Shown here: piece by piece, positions 10,605 through 21,612 of the stretch
Numbering within the stretch: the stretch's first letter is position 1
How the letters are laid out: every line of letters begins with the position of its first letter
Position numbers and translations under genes: made by a program
Origin: Dugong dugon
Lineage: Eukaryota > Chordata > Mammalia > Sirenia > Dugongidae
Direction of reading: 5' to 3'
Length of the DNA stretch: 64,000 nt
NCBI GenBank assembly: GCA_030035585.1
Contig: CM057476.1
Span: 1,604,501 to 1,668,500, forward strand
The notes under the pieces: generated by a model
What the model saw: only the letters and a program-made list of their open reading frames with translations
Told to the model about the DNA's origin: nothing
Databases searched by the model: none

Positions 10605-10845
10605 TGGTTGTTAGTTGACGCAGAGTCGGCTGGGACTCATGGAGACCTTCTGCGACAGAACGAGATGTTGCCCGGTACCGCACCATCTCCATAATTGCTG
10701 ATATGTTGAGTCCATTGTTGAGGCTACCGTGTCAATCCATCTCCTAGACGTTTTCCCTTGTTTTTTTGCTGACCCTCCCCTTTACCAACCATGATGTTCT
10801 TTTCTAGCGATTGGCCTTTCCTGGTGACATGTCCGAAGTGTTCAA
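10605..10845 (-). mobile_element. RTE 3'-end fragment
   Basis: 'GAGACCTTCTGCGACAGAAC', 'CCGTGTCAATCCATCTCCTA', 'CTTTACCAACCATGATGTTC' and 'GGTGACATGTCCGAAGTG' match the RTE copies at 4295-4840 and 55983-56393 over the last part of the ORF and the 3' end. Confidence 0.85.
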
Positions 10846-10949
10846 ATACACCATAACTAAGACTTTCAGCAAGAGTCTCACCCTTTCTGAGGCTGTTTCT
10901 CCACCTCAGAGGGTTTTTTTCAAGGATTTAATGAGATATCTAGTGTCTG

Positions 10950-11108
10950 GAACCCTAGTGGCGCAGTGGTTAAGGGCTCAGTTGCTAACCAAAAGGTAGG
11001 CAGTTGGAATCCACCAGCCGCCCTTTGGAAACTCTATGGGGCAGTTCTACTCTGTCCTGTAGGGTTGCTATGAGTCAAAATTGGCTCATTGGCAATGGGA
11101 GGGTTTTC
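10950..11108 (+). mobile_element. AfroSINE with target-site duplication
   Basis: Short-body copy, A box 'TGGCGCAGTGG', tail 'CTATGAGTCAAAATTGGCT'. Duplication ATCTAGTGYCTG at 10938-10949 and 11109-11120, one mismatch. Confidence 0.95.
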
Positions 11109-12253
11109 ATCTAGTGCCTGTAAAACATTAAACCACAGCAGACACCTGGCAGATTAACTGTTCCTCCTCTTGTCTTGCTGATTCCCAAACATCTCCATCT
11201 TCTCTCTCTCTCCCCAAGTACTCACGTGTCTTTCATTCCCTGTACCCTGTTTCTTCTCCCAAGGATATAATCCCCACGTGTCCACGGTTCTCTCTCATCC
11301 TGCCTCTCAAGGAGAGCTTATCGGGAGTGGTGGGGGCTGGGGGTGGGGTGGGAAGAAGGTCGTGTTCGGTGACACCCCTTGGTTGTCAAAGCAGAAGTTT
11401 ACCGGCAGCTCCAAAAGCCCTGTTCCTTTTATCTGGGTGACTCACTCCAGCAGCACTGCCACGTGCTGAGCGCTCCCACTTGGAGATTGAATTACCATCC
11501 TATTCCGCTGACACAAAGCAGTTCCTGGCCGGCTGGGCAGTTCATGAATAAGTAAACAGCTCTCCTGCTTGATGCTGAGAGCAGACATCACGGGCTCGGT
11601 GAGGCTGGCCTGTACAGGGGTAGCAGGCGCTGGTGCTGGCTGGGGGGTCTGGGCGGACCACCCCTGAACTCCAGCCTCTGGTAAGTCCCCACTTTTTGTG
11701 ATGGGTTACTGAGAGATGGCTTAGACTCAGAGATGGGGTGATTGGGCGCCTGGGTGCTGCTGGTTCTAGAAGGGAAGTGCTGTCCTTCTGGATGGGGAGG
11801 TGGAAGAGGTATTTTCCAGCCTTGCAGCTCATGGAAGCCCCTGGTTTCAGAGCCATTGGGTCTTTATCCTGACTCAGCTAACCGCTGCTACCCTGTGGAC
11901 GCTGAGTTCCACACCTGCTCTGGGCTGGAAAGAGCCCCTGGGCCTCCGCGCAGGTTGCTGGAGAAACTGCGAGCAGAGCACTTGTAGTGTGATGTGTCTC
12001 TTGAAAGGCGACACCAAAGTTAACAGGCTGAAGGGAAGAGGGACCTGTTAGGTTTCCATTCTCGTCCACTCTTAGGAAACTGCTCCCGCACTGCAAATTT
12101 AGTATGTTTTTGTTTGGTTAAGAATCACATAACTGGAATTAAAAACAGCCTATGTTCAAAGCTATGATGTCTCCAGTGGAAAAGTCTCGCTCTTGCTTTG
12201 CGTTAGATTTTGGCCCGGTGTTTTCCAATTCTTTAAGCCCAGCTAACGAGACA
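11109..12253. other. unique sequence with a G-quadruplex motif
   Basis: No coding or RNA gene recognised. It contains the G4 motif listed separately and moderately GC-rich DNA at 11560-12000 without clear CpG clustering. Confidence 0.35.
11332..11352 (+). repeat. four-tract G-quadruplex motif
   Basis: Four G runs of 5, 5, 4 and 3 with loops of 2, 1 and 1 bases (11332-11336, 11339-11343, 11345-11348, 11350-11352). Short loops favour a stable parallel quadruplex. Confidence 0.7.
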
Positions 12254-12401
12254 GGGTTGGGAGCCCTGGTGGTGCAGTGGTTAAGAGCTCAGCTGCTAAT
12301 CAAAAGGTCAGCGGTTCGAATCCACCAGCCGCTGCTTGCTACTCCGTCCTGTAGGGTCGCTATGAGTTGGAATCGACTCGACAGCAGTGGGTATGGGTGG
12401 G
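12254..12401 (+). mobile_element. AfroSINE with internal deletion and target-site duplication
   Basis: Intact head (A box 'TGGTGCAGTGG', B box 'CGGTTCGAATCCACC') and tail, but the 'GGAAACCCTATGGGGCAGTT' body segment is missing. Duplication TAACGAGACA at 12244-12253 and 12402-12411. Confidence 0.95.
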
Positions 12402-12411
12402 TAACGAGACA

Positions 12412-13389
12412 AGTTTAACAGCCTCCAGGTTTTGGATGAGGAATATAACTAGACATGGATGTAATTGCAGAGAATTTATTTTGTGTAAGTCCAGCATTAG
12501 CTGAAGTGATGTATGTGAAGATGTCAGCTTTAGACGAGTGAATTCTGTCTATTTCTTTGATGTAGTAAGAATCATATAATCAACAGATGAAGTGAACTCA
12601 TTCTATGCCAAACCCTGAATAGCAAGTGTGGACCTTCCCTGCAGCAGAGAATTCATCCTGTGCTTCAAGGTGCATATGGTTCTAGGGCAGAGCAGGTGGG
12701 CAATGGTTTATATTTCTTGGCATTTGATGGCGGCTGTAAAACGTACATCAATAAATCATTGTTGTGCTTTCCTATCTGCCTAAACAACTCTGTTAATTAA
12801 AACTCGCTATGAAGTGATATTTGAGCTCAATATTCAATTTTGCTCCCGAGTCATTAGGGCTGGTTATGTGCAGCCCCTCAGAGGCACTCTTTTTCCATAC
12901 CACTTTTGAATTAATAATAGGCACACTTCGCATGGAGCTGTATAGTGTAGTTTTTCATGCTTTACAATCGTGAACAATGTCTCTAGCCAGTCGGGCGAGA
13001 TGGGGAGATATCAGAGTTCATTAGCCCCTTTTATGATTGGGCGGGTTGCAGAACAAGGGGAGTGGGCGGTCAGAGAGAAAAGGGTGGCAGGTGGCTGAAG
13101 AGGCCAGCCTGGAGCTGGGATACACGAGGGGAAAAGGGTGAATTTACTTACCCTACGCAGGGAGCACCAACATTGACTAAATGCATCGAGAAGCTAGGAA
13201 TTGCTGTTCCATCTTTAAAACAAACAAACAAAAAATGTTTTATAGAATTAAGAAACATTTGCATAATTTGCCTTCCTGTAATCTTATTTTTTATGTCATT
13301 CCTGAGTGTTTCTCTGAGAAACCATGATTCGTTAGAGGCACACAACAGGACATGGGTGCGTGGTGGTGAGATCCTGGTGCTTTGTTGGA
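12412..13389. other. unique sequence, candidate conserved non-coding DNA
   Basis: Nearly 1 kb free of recognisable repeats. The stretch 12440-12960 is rich in homeodomain-type words (TTAATTAAAA, AATAAATCATTG, TTAATAATAG). Coding frames with known domains are not seen. Confidence 0.35.
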
Positions 13390-13539
13390 AGCAGACAGTC
13401 AGCAGACATCATGAAGTACTTCTGCTGGGGGCGCTCCCACAGAAGGTCCCCCCCTTGATTCCTCTTTATCCAGCCCACCGGCTCAGGTTTGGAGACCTCC
13501 GGGACCCTCCCCAGGTCTTCCAGGGCTCAGCAAAGCCTT

Positions 13540-13685
13540 TCCCACAACGTCGTACGTGGAACGATGGCATTTCTCTGTCACTGTTTAGGTGGTATCTACT
13601 GTTTTCTTAGAATTTGTGACTTTTCTCTTCCGAATTTACTTGCTTGTTTTGCTGCAGCATATACTCCAATTATTTTAGGTAGTGT
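13540..13685 (+). repeat. fragment of an old dispersed repeat, same family as 17832-18890
   Basis: 'TTTCTCTGTCACTGTTTAGG', 'TTACTTGCTTGTTTTGCTGC' and 'ATACTCCAATTATTTTAGG' align with 17925-18035 over about 120 bp with many substitutions. I cannot name the family. Confidence 0.65.
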
Positions 13686-13696
13686 ATAGATGAAAA

Positions 13697-13913
13697 AAAA
13701 AAAAAAAGAGCTCTGGAGGTGCAGGGGTTAAAGTGCTCGGCTGCAAATCAAAATGTCAGTGGTTCAAACCCACCAGCTGCTCCAAGGGAGAAAGATGTGG
13801 CAGTCTGCTTTCTTAAAAAAAAAATCAACATCCTTGGAAACCCTATGGGGCAGTTCTTCTCTGTCCCATACAGTCACTATGAATTGGAATTAACTTGACA
13901 GCAATGGGTTGGG
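13697..13913 (+). mobile_element. AfroSINE with target-site duplication
   Basis: Body 'GAGAAAGATGTGGCAGTCTG' with an internal A-run, tail 'CTATGAATTGGAATTAACTT'. Duplication TAGATGAAAA at 13687-13696 and 13914-13923. Confidence 0.9.
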
Positions 13914-13923
13914 TAGATGAAAA

Positions 13924-14403
13924 CAGTTGCTATTTGATAGCTATGTGTTTCATGTAGTTTAGAGAAAACACATAAGCTTATCAAGTACATTAACGTAATA
14001 GCATAAGGTTTCCTTTGAAATAAGGATCTATATGAAGTTTCAATTCAGTGAGTTTCCAAACCAGAAGTAACCATTTCTTCTTTTGTCACTTTTTGTTTTA
14101 TAGTTTTGTGACACTTTACAAGGGTCAGTATTTTAAATTTACAAGTGGTAGTATTTTTAAGTCAAAGTGCATGCACAGAATTAAAAAAAAAATCAATAAT
14201 GCCTAAAGGAACATAATAAAAAGCAACAATCCCTTGTCTCTTTGCCCTGCCCAGCCCGTCTAACCCAGAAGCAACCACTTTTGATACTTCTAGTGTTTTT
14301 TTCCCTTCAGTAATCTCAGTAACTCGAAATAACATGCCTACATTGTTATTTTTTACTTATTTTTTATAAAAGTAAAAAAAAAATAGCTCTTCCAGTTCCA
14401 GTA
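13924..14403. other. AT-rich sequence, mostly unrecognised
   Basis: Part of 14200-14400 ('CCCAGAAGCAACCACTTTTG') has the look of an old LINE 3' region, not resolved. No gene seen. Confidence 0.3.
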
Positions 14404-14636
14404 GACAAGTGGTTCTCATTTGGAGCAATTTTGCCCCTCCCCCCAGGGATCATTTGATGACGTCTAAAGACATTTTTGGTTGCTGTGGTTGTGGGGGTGC
14501 GACTGACTCTGGTTGGCAGAGGCCAGGGATGCTCCTAAACATCTTACAATGCACAGGACACCCCCTACCGCACACACAAAGAATTATCCTGCCCAAAACG
14601 TCAGTAATGCTGAGGTTGAGAGGCCCTGTGGTAGAT
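14404..14636. mobile_element. hAT (Charlie-type) non-autonomous DNA transposon relic
   Basis: Ends are inverted: 'AAGTGGTTCTCA' at the left and 'GGTTGAGAGGCCCTG' at the right. The interior has the well-known mammalian order 'GGAGCAATTTTGCCCC', 'GACATTTTTGGTTGCTG', 'GGCAGAGGCCAGGGATGCTC', 'CTTACAATGCACAGGACA' and 'AAAGAATTATCCTGCCCAAA'. No transposase; ancient and immobile. Confidence 0.8.
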
Positions 14637-14667
14637 GAAGATTTAGCTCTCTCAGACCCCATCCAAA

Positions 14668-14880
14668 AGGAGCCCTGGAGGCACAGTGGTTAAGCACTCA
14701 GCTGCTAACCAAAAGGTCAACAATTTGAACCCACCAGCTGCTCTTCAGGAGAAAGATACGGCAGTCTGCTTCTGGTAACAGCCCTTGGAAACCCAGTGGG
14801 GCAGTTCTCCTCTGTCCTACAGGGTTGCTATAAGTCAGAATAGACTCAATGGCAACAAGTTTTGTTTTGTTTTTTTTTTA
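14668..14880 (+). mobile_element. AfroSINE with T-rich tail
   Basis: Head 'GAGCCCTGGAGGCACAGTGG', body 'GAGAAAGATACGGCAGTCTG', tail 'CTATAAGTCAGAATAGACTC', then GTTTTGTTTTG and a T run on the sense strand. Confidence 0.95.
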
Positions 14881-14964
14881 ATGGGAAATTCCCTCCCCCA
14901 ACGTCCCCAAATAGGTAACTTGCTATTTTAATTTAGCCAATTTTTAGTGTTTACACTGTTACTT

Positions 14965-15368
14965 GAATAAGGAAGATGAAGAAGAATTGACACCTTTGAA
15001 TTATGGTGTTAGCGAAGAATACTGAATATACCATGGACTGCCAAAAGAATGAACAAATCTGTCTTGGAAGAAGTACAGCCAGAATGCTCCTTAGAAGTGA
15101 AGATGGTGAGACTTCATCTCACATAATTTGGACATGTTATCACAAGGGATCAATCCCTGGAGAAGGACATCATCATGCCTGGTAAAGTACAGGGTCAGCG
15201 AAAAAGAGGAAGACCCTCAATAAGATGGATTGATACCATGGCTACACCAATGGGCTCAAGCATAACAACAATCATGAGGATGGTGTAGGACTGGACAGCG
15301 TTTTGTTCTGTTGTACTTAGGGTCGCTATGAGTCAGAAGCGACTTGACGGCATCTAACAACAGCACAC
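14965..15368 (+). mobile_element. RTE (BovB-type) LINE, 3' end
   Basis: Sense copy of the RTE ORF end and 3' terminus: 'ACCATGGACTGCCAAAAGAA', 'CAGCCAGAATGCTCCTTAGA', 'GGACATGTTATCACAAGG', 'AAAAAGAGGAAGACCCTCAA', 'GGGTCGCTATGAGTCAGAAG' and a terminal 'CTAACAACAGCA'. It is 5' truncated; only about the last 400 bp remain. It gives a clear view of the tail shared with the SINEs. Confidence 0.9.
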
Positions 15369-15402
15369 TGTCACTACGTGTGTATTGTTAGCTACAAAAC
15401 CA

Positions 15403-15557
15403 ATTACTCATTGCCGTCGAGTAGATTCAGACTCATAGTGACCCTATAGGACAGGGTAGAACTTCCCCATAGGATTTCCAAACAGCAGGTGGTGGATTCG
15501 AACTGCTGACATTTTGGTTAGCAGCCGAGCTCTTAACCACTGTGCCACCAGGGCTCC
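15403..15557 (-). mobile_element. AfroSINE with target-site duplication
   Basis: Antisense short-body copy from 'CATTGCCGTCGAGTAGATTC' to 'GTGCCACCAGGGCTCC'. Duplication ACAAAACCA at 15394-15402 and 15558-15566. Confidence 0.95.
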
Positions 15558-15719
15558 ACAAAACCAGTTAGTGACTGTGAATATATTTTTCTTCCTTGCA
15601 CAGCTTTTTAGTTTTCCTCGAGTTATTAATTGCTTAGTTTTCAGTTGTGCCATTTGCAACCCACATGTTGAAAATTCTTTCCCAGTCTTTTATCATACCA
15701 AAAGCTTTTCTTTTTAAAA

Positions 15720-17830
15720 AAATTTTATTGTTTTAGGTAAAAGGTTATAGTGTAAATTAGTTTTTCATTCAAAAATTTTATACACAAATTGTTTTGTGAT
15801 ATTAGTTGCAATCCCTGTAATGTGTCAACACTCTCTCCCTTTCTTTTTCCACCATGGGTTCTCCGTGTCCCTTAGTCCAGTTTTCCCGTCCCTTCTTGCC
15901 TGCTTATCTTTGCTTTTGGGCAAGTGTTGCTCGTTTAGTTTCATATACTTGGTATACTTGATTGAACTAAGAAGCACGTTACTCACGTGTGTTATTGTTT
16001 GTTTTATAGGACTGTCTAATCTTGGCTGAAAGGTGGACTTCAGGAGTGGCTTCAGTTCTGAGTTAGCAGGGCGTTGGGGGGCCATACTCCTGGGTGTTCC
16101 TGCAGTCTCTGTCAGACCAGTAAGTCTAGTTGGGACCCTCTATTGTGATCCCTGTCAGAGTGGTCAGTGGTGGTAGCTGGGCACCATCTAGTTCTTCTGG
16201 GCTCAGGCTGGTGGAGGCTGTGGTTCAAGTGATCCATTACTCCTTTGGACTATTATTTTCCCTGTGTCTTTGGTTTTCTTCATTCTCCTTTGCTCTAGAC
16301 AGGATGAGGCCAATAGGTGTATCTTAGATGGCTGCTTGCAAGCTTTTAAGACCCCAGATGCTACTCACCAAAGTAGGATGTAGAACATATTTTTATGAAC
16401 TATGTTATACCAGTTGACCTAGAAGTCCCCCGAGAGCATGGTCTCCAGTAACTCGATCACTCAAGGTGTTTGGATGTGTTCAGGAAGCTTCTATGACTTT
16501 GCCTTGGTCAAGTTGTGCTGACTTCCCTTATATTGTGTATTGTCTTTCCCTTCACCAAAGTTAAGACTTGTCTACTATCTAGTTAATTATATCCCCACCC
16601 TACCCCTCCCCTCCTTTGTAACCATAAAAGATTATTTCTTTCTGTGTGTAAATCTTGTCTTGAGTTTTTATAATAGTGGTCTCATACGGTATTTGTCCTT
16701 TTGTGATTGATTTATTTCACTCAGCATAATACCCTCCGGATTCATCCATGTTGTGAGATGTTTCACGGATTCCTCATTGTTGTTTATGGTTGTATAGTAT
16801 TCCACTGTGTGTATGTACCATAATTTGTTTATCCATTCATCTGTTGATAGGCACTTAAATTGTTTCCATCTCTTTGCTTTTGTGAATAATTCTGCAATGA
16901 ACATGGGTGTGCATATGTCATTTTGTGTGACAGCTGTTATTTCTCTAGGATATATTCCTAGGACTGGGATTGCTGGATTGTATGGTATTTCTATTTCTAG
17001 CTTTTTCAGGAAGCGTGTATCATTTTCCATAGTGGTTGTGCCATTTTACATTCCCATCAACAGTGCATAAGAGTTCTGATCTCCCCTCAGCCTCTCTAAC
17101 ATTTTTTATTTTCTGTTTTTTTTTTTTTTATTTGTACTGGTAGTCTCAGGGTGACATGGTATTATCCTCAGTGTAGTTTTGATTTGCAGTTCTCTGATGG
17201 CTAGTGATCGTGAGCATTTCCTCCTGTATCTGTTAGCTGCCTGAGTATCTTCTTTGGTGAAGAGTCCATTCATATCCTTTGCCTATTTTTCAATTGTGTT
17301 ATTTGTCTTTTTGTTGTTGAGGTAATGAAGTATTCTGTAGATTTGGAGATTAGACCCTTTTCAGATATGTCATAGCCAATTTTTTTTTTTCCCAGTCTGT
17401 AGATTCTCTTTTTACTCTTTTGGTAAAGTCTTTTGATGAGCTTAAGTGTTTTATTTTTATAAGCTTCCAGTTATCTAGTTATCTTCTGGTGTTTGTGCAT
17501 TGTTAGTTATGCTTTCTGTTTTCTTTATGCCATGTATTATGGCCCCAAGTGTTGTCCCTATTTTTTTTCTTTCATGAACTTTATTGTTTTAGGTTTTATA
17601 TTACGTCTTTGATTCATTTTGAGTTAGTTTTTGTGTATGGTGTCAAGTATGGGTTCTGTTTCTTTTCTTTTTTTTTTTTTTTTTTACAGATGGACATCCG
17701 TTTTTGCCAGTCACCATTTGTTAAAAAGCCTCTTTTCCCCATGTAATGGACTTTGGTCCTTTGTCAAGGATCAGCTGACCATAGGTGGATGGATTTATAT
17801 CTGGGTTCTTGATGTAAAAGTTTTCTTGCG
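15720..17830 (-). mobile_element. LINE-1, 5'-truncated, antisense
   Basis: The left part (15720-16667) is a long L1 3'UTR shared with the element at 49487-50430 ('GGGGGCCATACTC', 'GGCTTTTAAGACCCCAGATG', 'CTCACCAAAGTAG'). The right part is the carboxy end of ORF2. Both carry internal differences, so they are separate insertions of one family. No full-length 5' end is present. Confidence 0.9.
16668..17830 (-). pseudogene. L1 ORF2 carboxy-terminal remnant
   Basis: The minus strand encodes '[20 protein letters not shown]', '[20 protein letters not shown]', '[20 protein letters not shown]', 'TTWMNPEGIMLSEINQSQKD', the C-terminal segment of L1 ORF2p. Further 5' on that strand, a diverged 'LFNKW' segment near 17715 marks the region downstream of the reverse transcriptase. 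The frame is disrupted several times. Endonuclease and RT catalytic domains are absent. Confidence 0.85.
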
Positions 17831-17831
17831 T

Positions 17832-18890
17832 CTCCCTTCCCTAGATACTTCTGAAACCTCTCCCTTGTTGTTCCAAACTGATTGCCCTCTGGATCTGCAG
17901 CCTGGCTGTTATCCTGGAATTTTTCTCTGTCACTGCTTAGGTGGAAACTACTGTTTATTAGATTTTATGACTTTCTCTTTTGGTTTTACTTGCTTCTTTT
18001 GCTGCAGAATATTCTCCAATTATTTCCTAAGAAAGAATACATTAGAGGTAAACTTTATGGGTCTTTACATTTATGGCAAGATCTCTCCTTTGTTCTCACA
18101 CTCAGTCAGCAGCTATTTTGGATATAGAATCTTGGATGGAAACAGTATTCAGTTAGAATTTTAAGTTATCCTTCTGGCTTCTAGGATTGCTGCCAAGAGC
18201 TATGATACCCTAACCCATTCTTGTTCCTTTTTTAAATGACGTCTTTTTTTTTTTTTTTTTTTGAAGTACTGGAAGCTTTTAGCATTTTCTCTTTTTCTTT
18301 CATCTTCTGAAATATCATGATTCACATAAGGACTCGTGGGATCTGGTAATCTAGAAATCATTCTTATAGTTTACTATAATTTACTTCTGTACATTTTTTA
18401 TTTCTGGAAATCTTATTAGCAAAAATTGGATCATCTGGACTGATATTTTCTTTTTGTATTTTCCGTCACTTTGGGAGATTTCCTTAATTTTATCTTCCAA
18501 ATGTGCCATTTAAAAGTTCATTTTAGCAACTATCTTTTAAATTGCAAGAACTTTTTTTTGGGGGGCCCTGATTGGTCTTTTTATAGCATCTAGTTTTTGA
18601 TTTGTGTGTGTGATACCTTTTAGACTCGGAGGACACTTGTTAGATTAGTTGAGTTTTAAGTTTCTTTGATTGGCTGCACTGTTTCTTTAAGATTATCTGG
18701 ATGTTCTTTTACTTTAGTCTTCTATGTTGAAGGTTTATAAATGTAGCAGGTAATCCTGGCTTGGCTGGTTTTTTTTGGTGTGGTTCTGACAGCTTTGTGG
18801 ATATCAGCGGTGGCTGTCAGCGGGGGCTGTCAGTGGGTCTTTACTTTTCAATTATTGTTTTCTACAAAAATGATATTTCCAGTCTCCTGC
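17832..18890. repeat. old dispersed repeat adjoining the L1, family not named
   Basis: AT-rich sequence with 'GGAATTTTTCTCTGTCACTG', 'GACTTTCTCTTTTGG', 'GCTGCAGAATATTCTCCAAT', 'GGAGATTTCCTTAATTTTAT', 'ATCTTCCAAATGTGCC' and 'GGTAATCCTGGCTTGGCTGG'. I recall a very similar order from common human genomic repeats, but I cannot assign a name without a library search. A second piece is at 13540-13685. Confidence 0.5.
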
Positions 18891-18897
18891 CTCGTTG

Positions 18898-19110
18898 GAG
18901 TAGTCCCTGGGTGGTACAAATGGTTAATGTGCTGGGCTGCTAACCTAAAGGTTGGAAGTTTGAGTCCACCCAGAAGCACCTGGAAGAAAGAGCTGATGAT
19001 CTACTTCCCACCAGATCACAGCCATTGAAACCTCTGTGGAACATAGTTCTACTCTGGTACCCATAGGGTTGCCATAAGGCAGAGCTGATTCGAAGGCAAC
19101 TGGTTACTGG
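18898..19110 (+). mobile_element. AfroSINE, long-body type
   Basis: Head 'GTCCCTGGGTGGTACAAATG', B-box side 'GGAAGTTTGAGTCCACCC', body 'GGAAGAAAGAGCTGATGATC', tail 'GCAACTGGTTACTGG'. Confidence 0.9.
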
Positions 19111-20190
19111 TAGCCTAGTTAGAGGGTGGGAGGGGAAACGCCTGACTGCTTGATTTGTGCTTGTGGGGCTGGGGATGGGGGAGTCTCCACAGGAAGACTC
19201 ATCCGCTCGCTGTTTCTTCATGGTGCCTCACAGCTGTGAGTGCTGACTGCTACCTCTGAGTTCTGAGCTTGGTCACTAAATAACTGCAGAAAATAACCCT
19301 CTGATCTTCTGTCTAGACACCTTCCCCTCACTTCTCCTTTGCATATCATTTTAAATCTTATTACAGTCTAGCCGGAATTAAAATTATGTATCTGCGTCTG
19401 GTCTCCAGGGTCAGACTGTGAGTACTGGAAGAACTTGATTTTATTTGTCTTTGATTCTAAAAACCACCAGGAACTTTGTAAGGACTCAGTGAATGTTTGC
19501 TGTATCTATGTAAGTGGGACTGTGCTCGTACAGACTGGGATTTTCATTTCCAAACTCTAAAGCTAAAGGCCGACTTCATTTTGTTTTCCACCCCTCCTTG
19601 CAAGACTAACTTGGACATAGGACACTTGCGAGTTTTTCGATTAGATCCAAGATGATTCAGCTTATTCTGTGATTCTCAGAAGATCAAAAACAGTGACAAA
19701 ATTTTTCTGCACCAGGAAGAAAGTCTCAGGCTGCACAGAGCATGACATAAGCCCCTGAGTGTTCTGATTTGGAAAATAGATGGCATTTTCTCTGCCTTCC
19801 TCTGCTTCGTGGGCATAGAGAAAGGTGAGACTGGGTTGGGAATGCTAGCCTGTAGTCATGACAAGCCAGCATGTGATTCTTCCTACAGGTTAGCATGGCC
19901 CACCATACCTGAGACCTGCAGCTTCGGAGGACGAGCTTGATCAGACCCAACCTCTGGAAGACCCACCCAGGAACTTGTTACTTTGTGTCCTGACCCCCGG
20001 AACCCAGCAGTGGGGTTTTTGTGGTAAATTGTCTTTATTCCTTTTGAAGCTCTATCCTGGTGTCAGTTCTATTGATGTTTAATGTTTCACACAGGGTGTG
20101 TTGATATCAAGTGCCAACGGTGTGCCAGTTCGTTGGAGAGGAGAGCATAGTGAACAAAGCAAATGTCATCTGTTCTAGGGCTTTGCACCC
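19111..20190. other. unique sequence with a weak L2-like end
   Basis: No gene recognised. 19420-19512 ('AAGGACTCAGTGAATGTTTG') is compatible with a diverged L2 3' end. Confidence 0.35.
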
Positions 20191-20380
20191 CTGCTCAGAA
20201 TTTGCATTTCTAACAAGTTTTCAGACAAAGCTAACGCTGCTGTTTAGGGACCAATCCTCAAAAGCACTAGTGGAGCAGTGGTTCTCAATTTGTTACATGT
20301 AAGGATCGTTTGGGGATCTTGTTAAAATGTAGATTGTCATTCAATATATCTGGGATGAAAATGCAAATTCTCAGCTGTAT
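20191..20380. mobile_element. two adjacent MER5A-like hAT relics
   Basis: 20191-20271 follows the 3' half of MER5A ('TTTGCATTTCTAACAAG', 'CAAAAGCACTAG' as inverted end). Immediately after, 20274 begins a second copy with the opposite terminus 'GCAGTGGTTCTCAATTTG' and 'GGGGATCTTGTTAAAATG'. No transposase. Confidence 0.7.
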
Positions 20381-21451
20381 GTAAGACATGCCCTTGGTAA
20401 CCGTTAATTGCTCATCACAGTAGAGCTACAAGTCATTGTTAAATTAATAAAGGCAGGGTGCTAAGAGGGGTGGAGATTCCTCAAGGATATTCCAAAACTC
20501 TTTAGTTTTCACTGTTACCAATCTGATGGTCTCAACTTCTTGAGTGGATACCACTTACAACAAGGATATGTTTATTCGCATGCCCGGAACTGAAAAACTG
20601 TCATTGAGAGTACTTTCAGGCAGAATAACTCTCAACTGAGTGATGTTATTTATGAGTTTTAATTTTTTAAGCCCATTCATTCGTTCTGCGTGGCCTACGG
20701 GGCTCATAAGTCACTCTGTTCTTCCAGGGGTCACAGGCAGGTTATTGTGACAGCATATTGCTTTTTGGCTGTTGTTCAGTCGTCCTGGGGTTGAGCGTTA
20801 CGGAGAGACGTGATATGCACATGTGTGAATCGCTCCTATATTTGGAATGGGCTGATTTTGTTTTTTTGATAGATTGTTGGCTGCTTGGAATTGCAGATGC
20901 ATCATTAAGTTATTGCATTTAAATTTAGCTCTTGTTCTCACTTCAGAAGGGAATGAGTGTTTGAATTATTCCCCCATGAACGCAGAGCAATGAGGAAGCA
21001 GCTCCTCGTGGCTCTCTAAAACGGGAGGATTAGTCAGTGGCTCTTGGGGGGCTGCGAGTTTGACTCAGAGGAGGAGGGGGCTCTCCTGGAAGAAGTTAAA
21101 ACTACCTTAAAGGTACCTTAATAATCACTACGTTTTAAGCTCTTCAAAGACATTTTATATATAAATCATAATTACTCATTATCAATACAATGACATTCAT
21201 CCCTTCAAACGGGCCAGGGCCGGTTTTTGCAAGCAAACCCTTCAGGCGTGTAGCATTCACAGGCCTGGCTGGATCAGCTGCACCATCAACAGCACTTTCA
21301 CAGACGTGGGCAGTACGGGCATCTTGAAAATAAGTTGACTTTTTCAAATTTCAGGGGAGATAGACGCTCACTGAAAAAGTCACATCTTACAGAGCTATAT
21401 AAAGAGAATGTTACAGTCTCCTTATACCGTCCCCACTCCTAATCCTCATCA
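20381..21451. other. unique sequence, nothing recognised
   Basis: About 1.07 kb with no named repeat, coding domain or RNA gene. Composition is ordinary. Confidence 0.4.
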
Positions 21452-21612
21452 AAACCAAACCCATTGCCTTTGAGTCGATTCCGACTCATAGCGACCTTAT
21501 AGGACAGAGTAGAACTGCCCCATAGAATTTCCAAGGAATGGCTGGTGGATTTTGAACTGCCAACCTTTTGGTTAGCAGCTGAACTCTTAACCGCTGTGCC
21601 CCCAGAGCACCC
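21452..21612 (-). mobile_element. AfroSINE, short-body type
   Basis: 'AAACCAAACCCATTGCC', 'CCGACTCATAGCGACC', 'GGTTAGCAGCTGAACTC'. Well preserved, probably young. Confidence 0.95.

Noticed and set aside
13062-13610. Plus-strand frame of 182 codons
   Set aside because: Ends inside the old repeat at 13540-13685 and has no recognisable domain.
17631-18164. Plus-strand frame of 177 codons, Phe/Cys-rich
   Set aside because: It is the antisense of L1 ORF2 and an adjoining repeat; the Phe/Cys bias comes from T-rich DNA.
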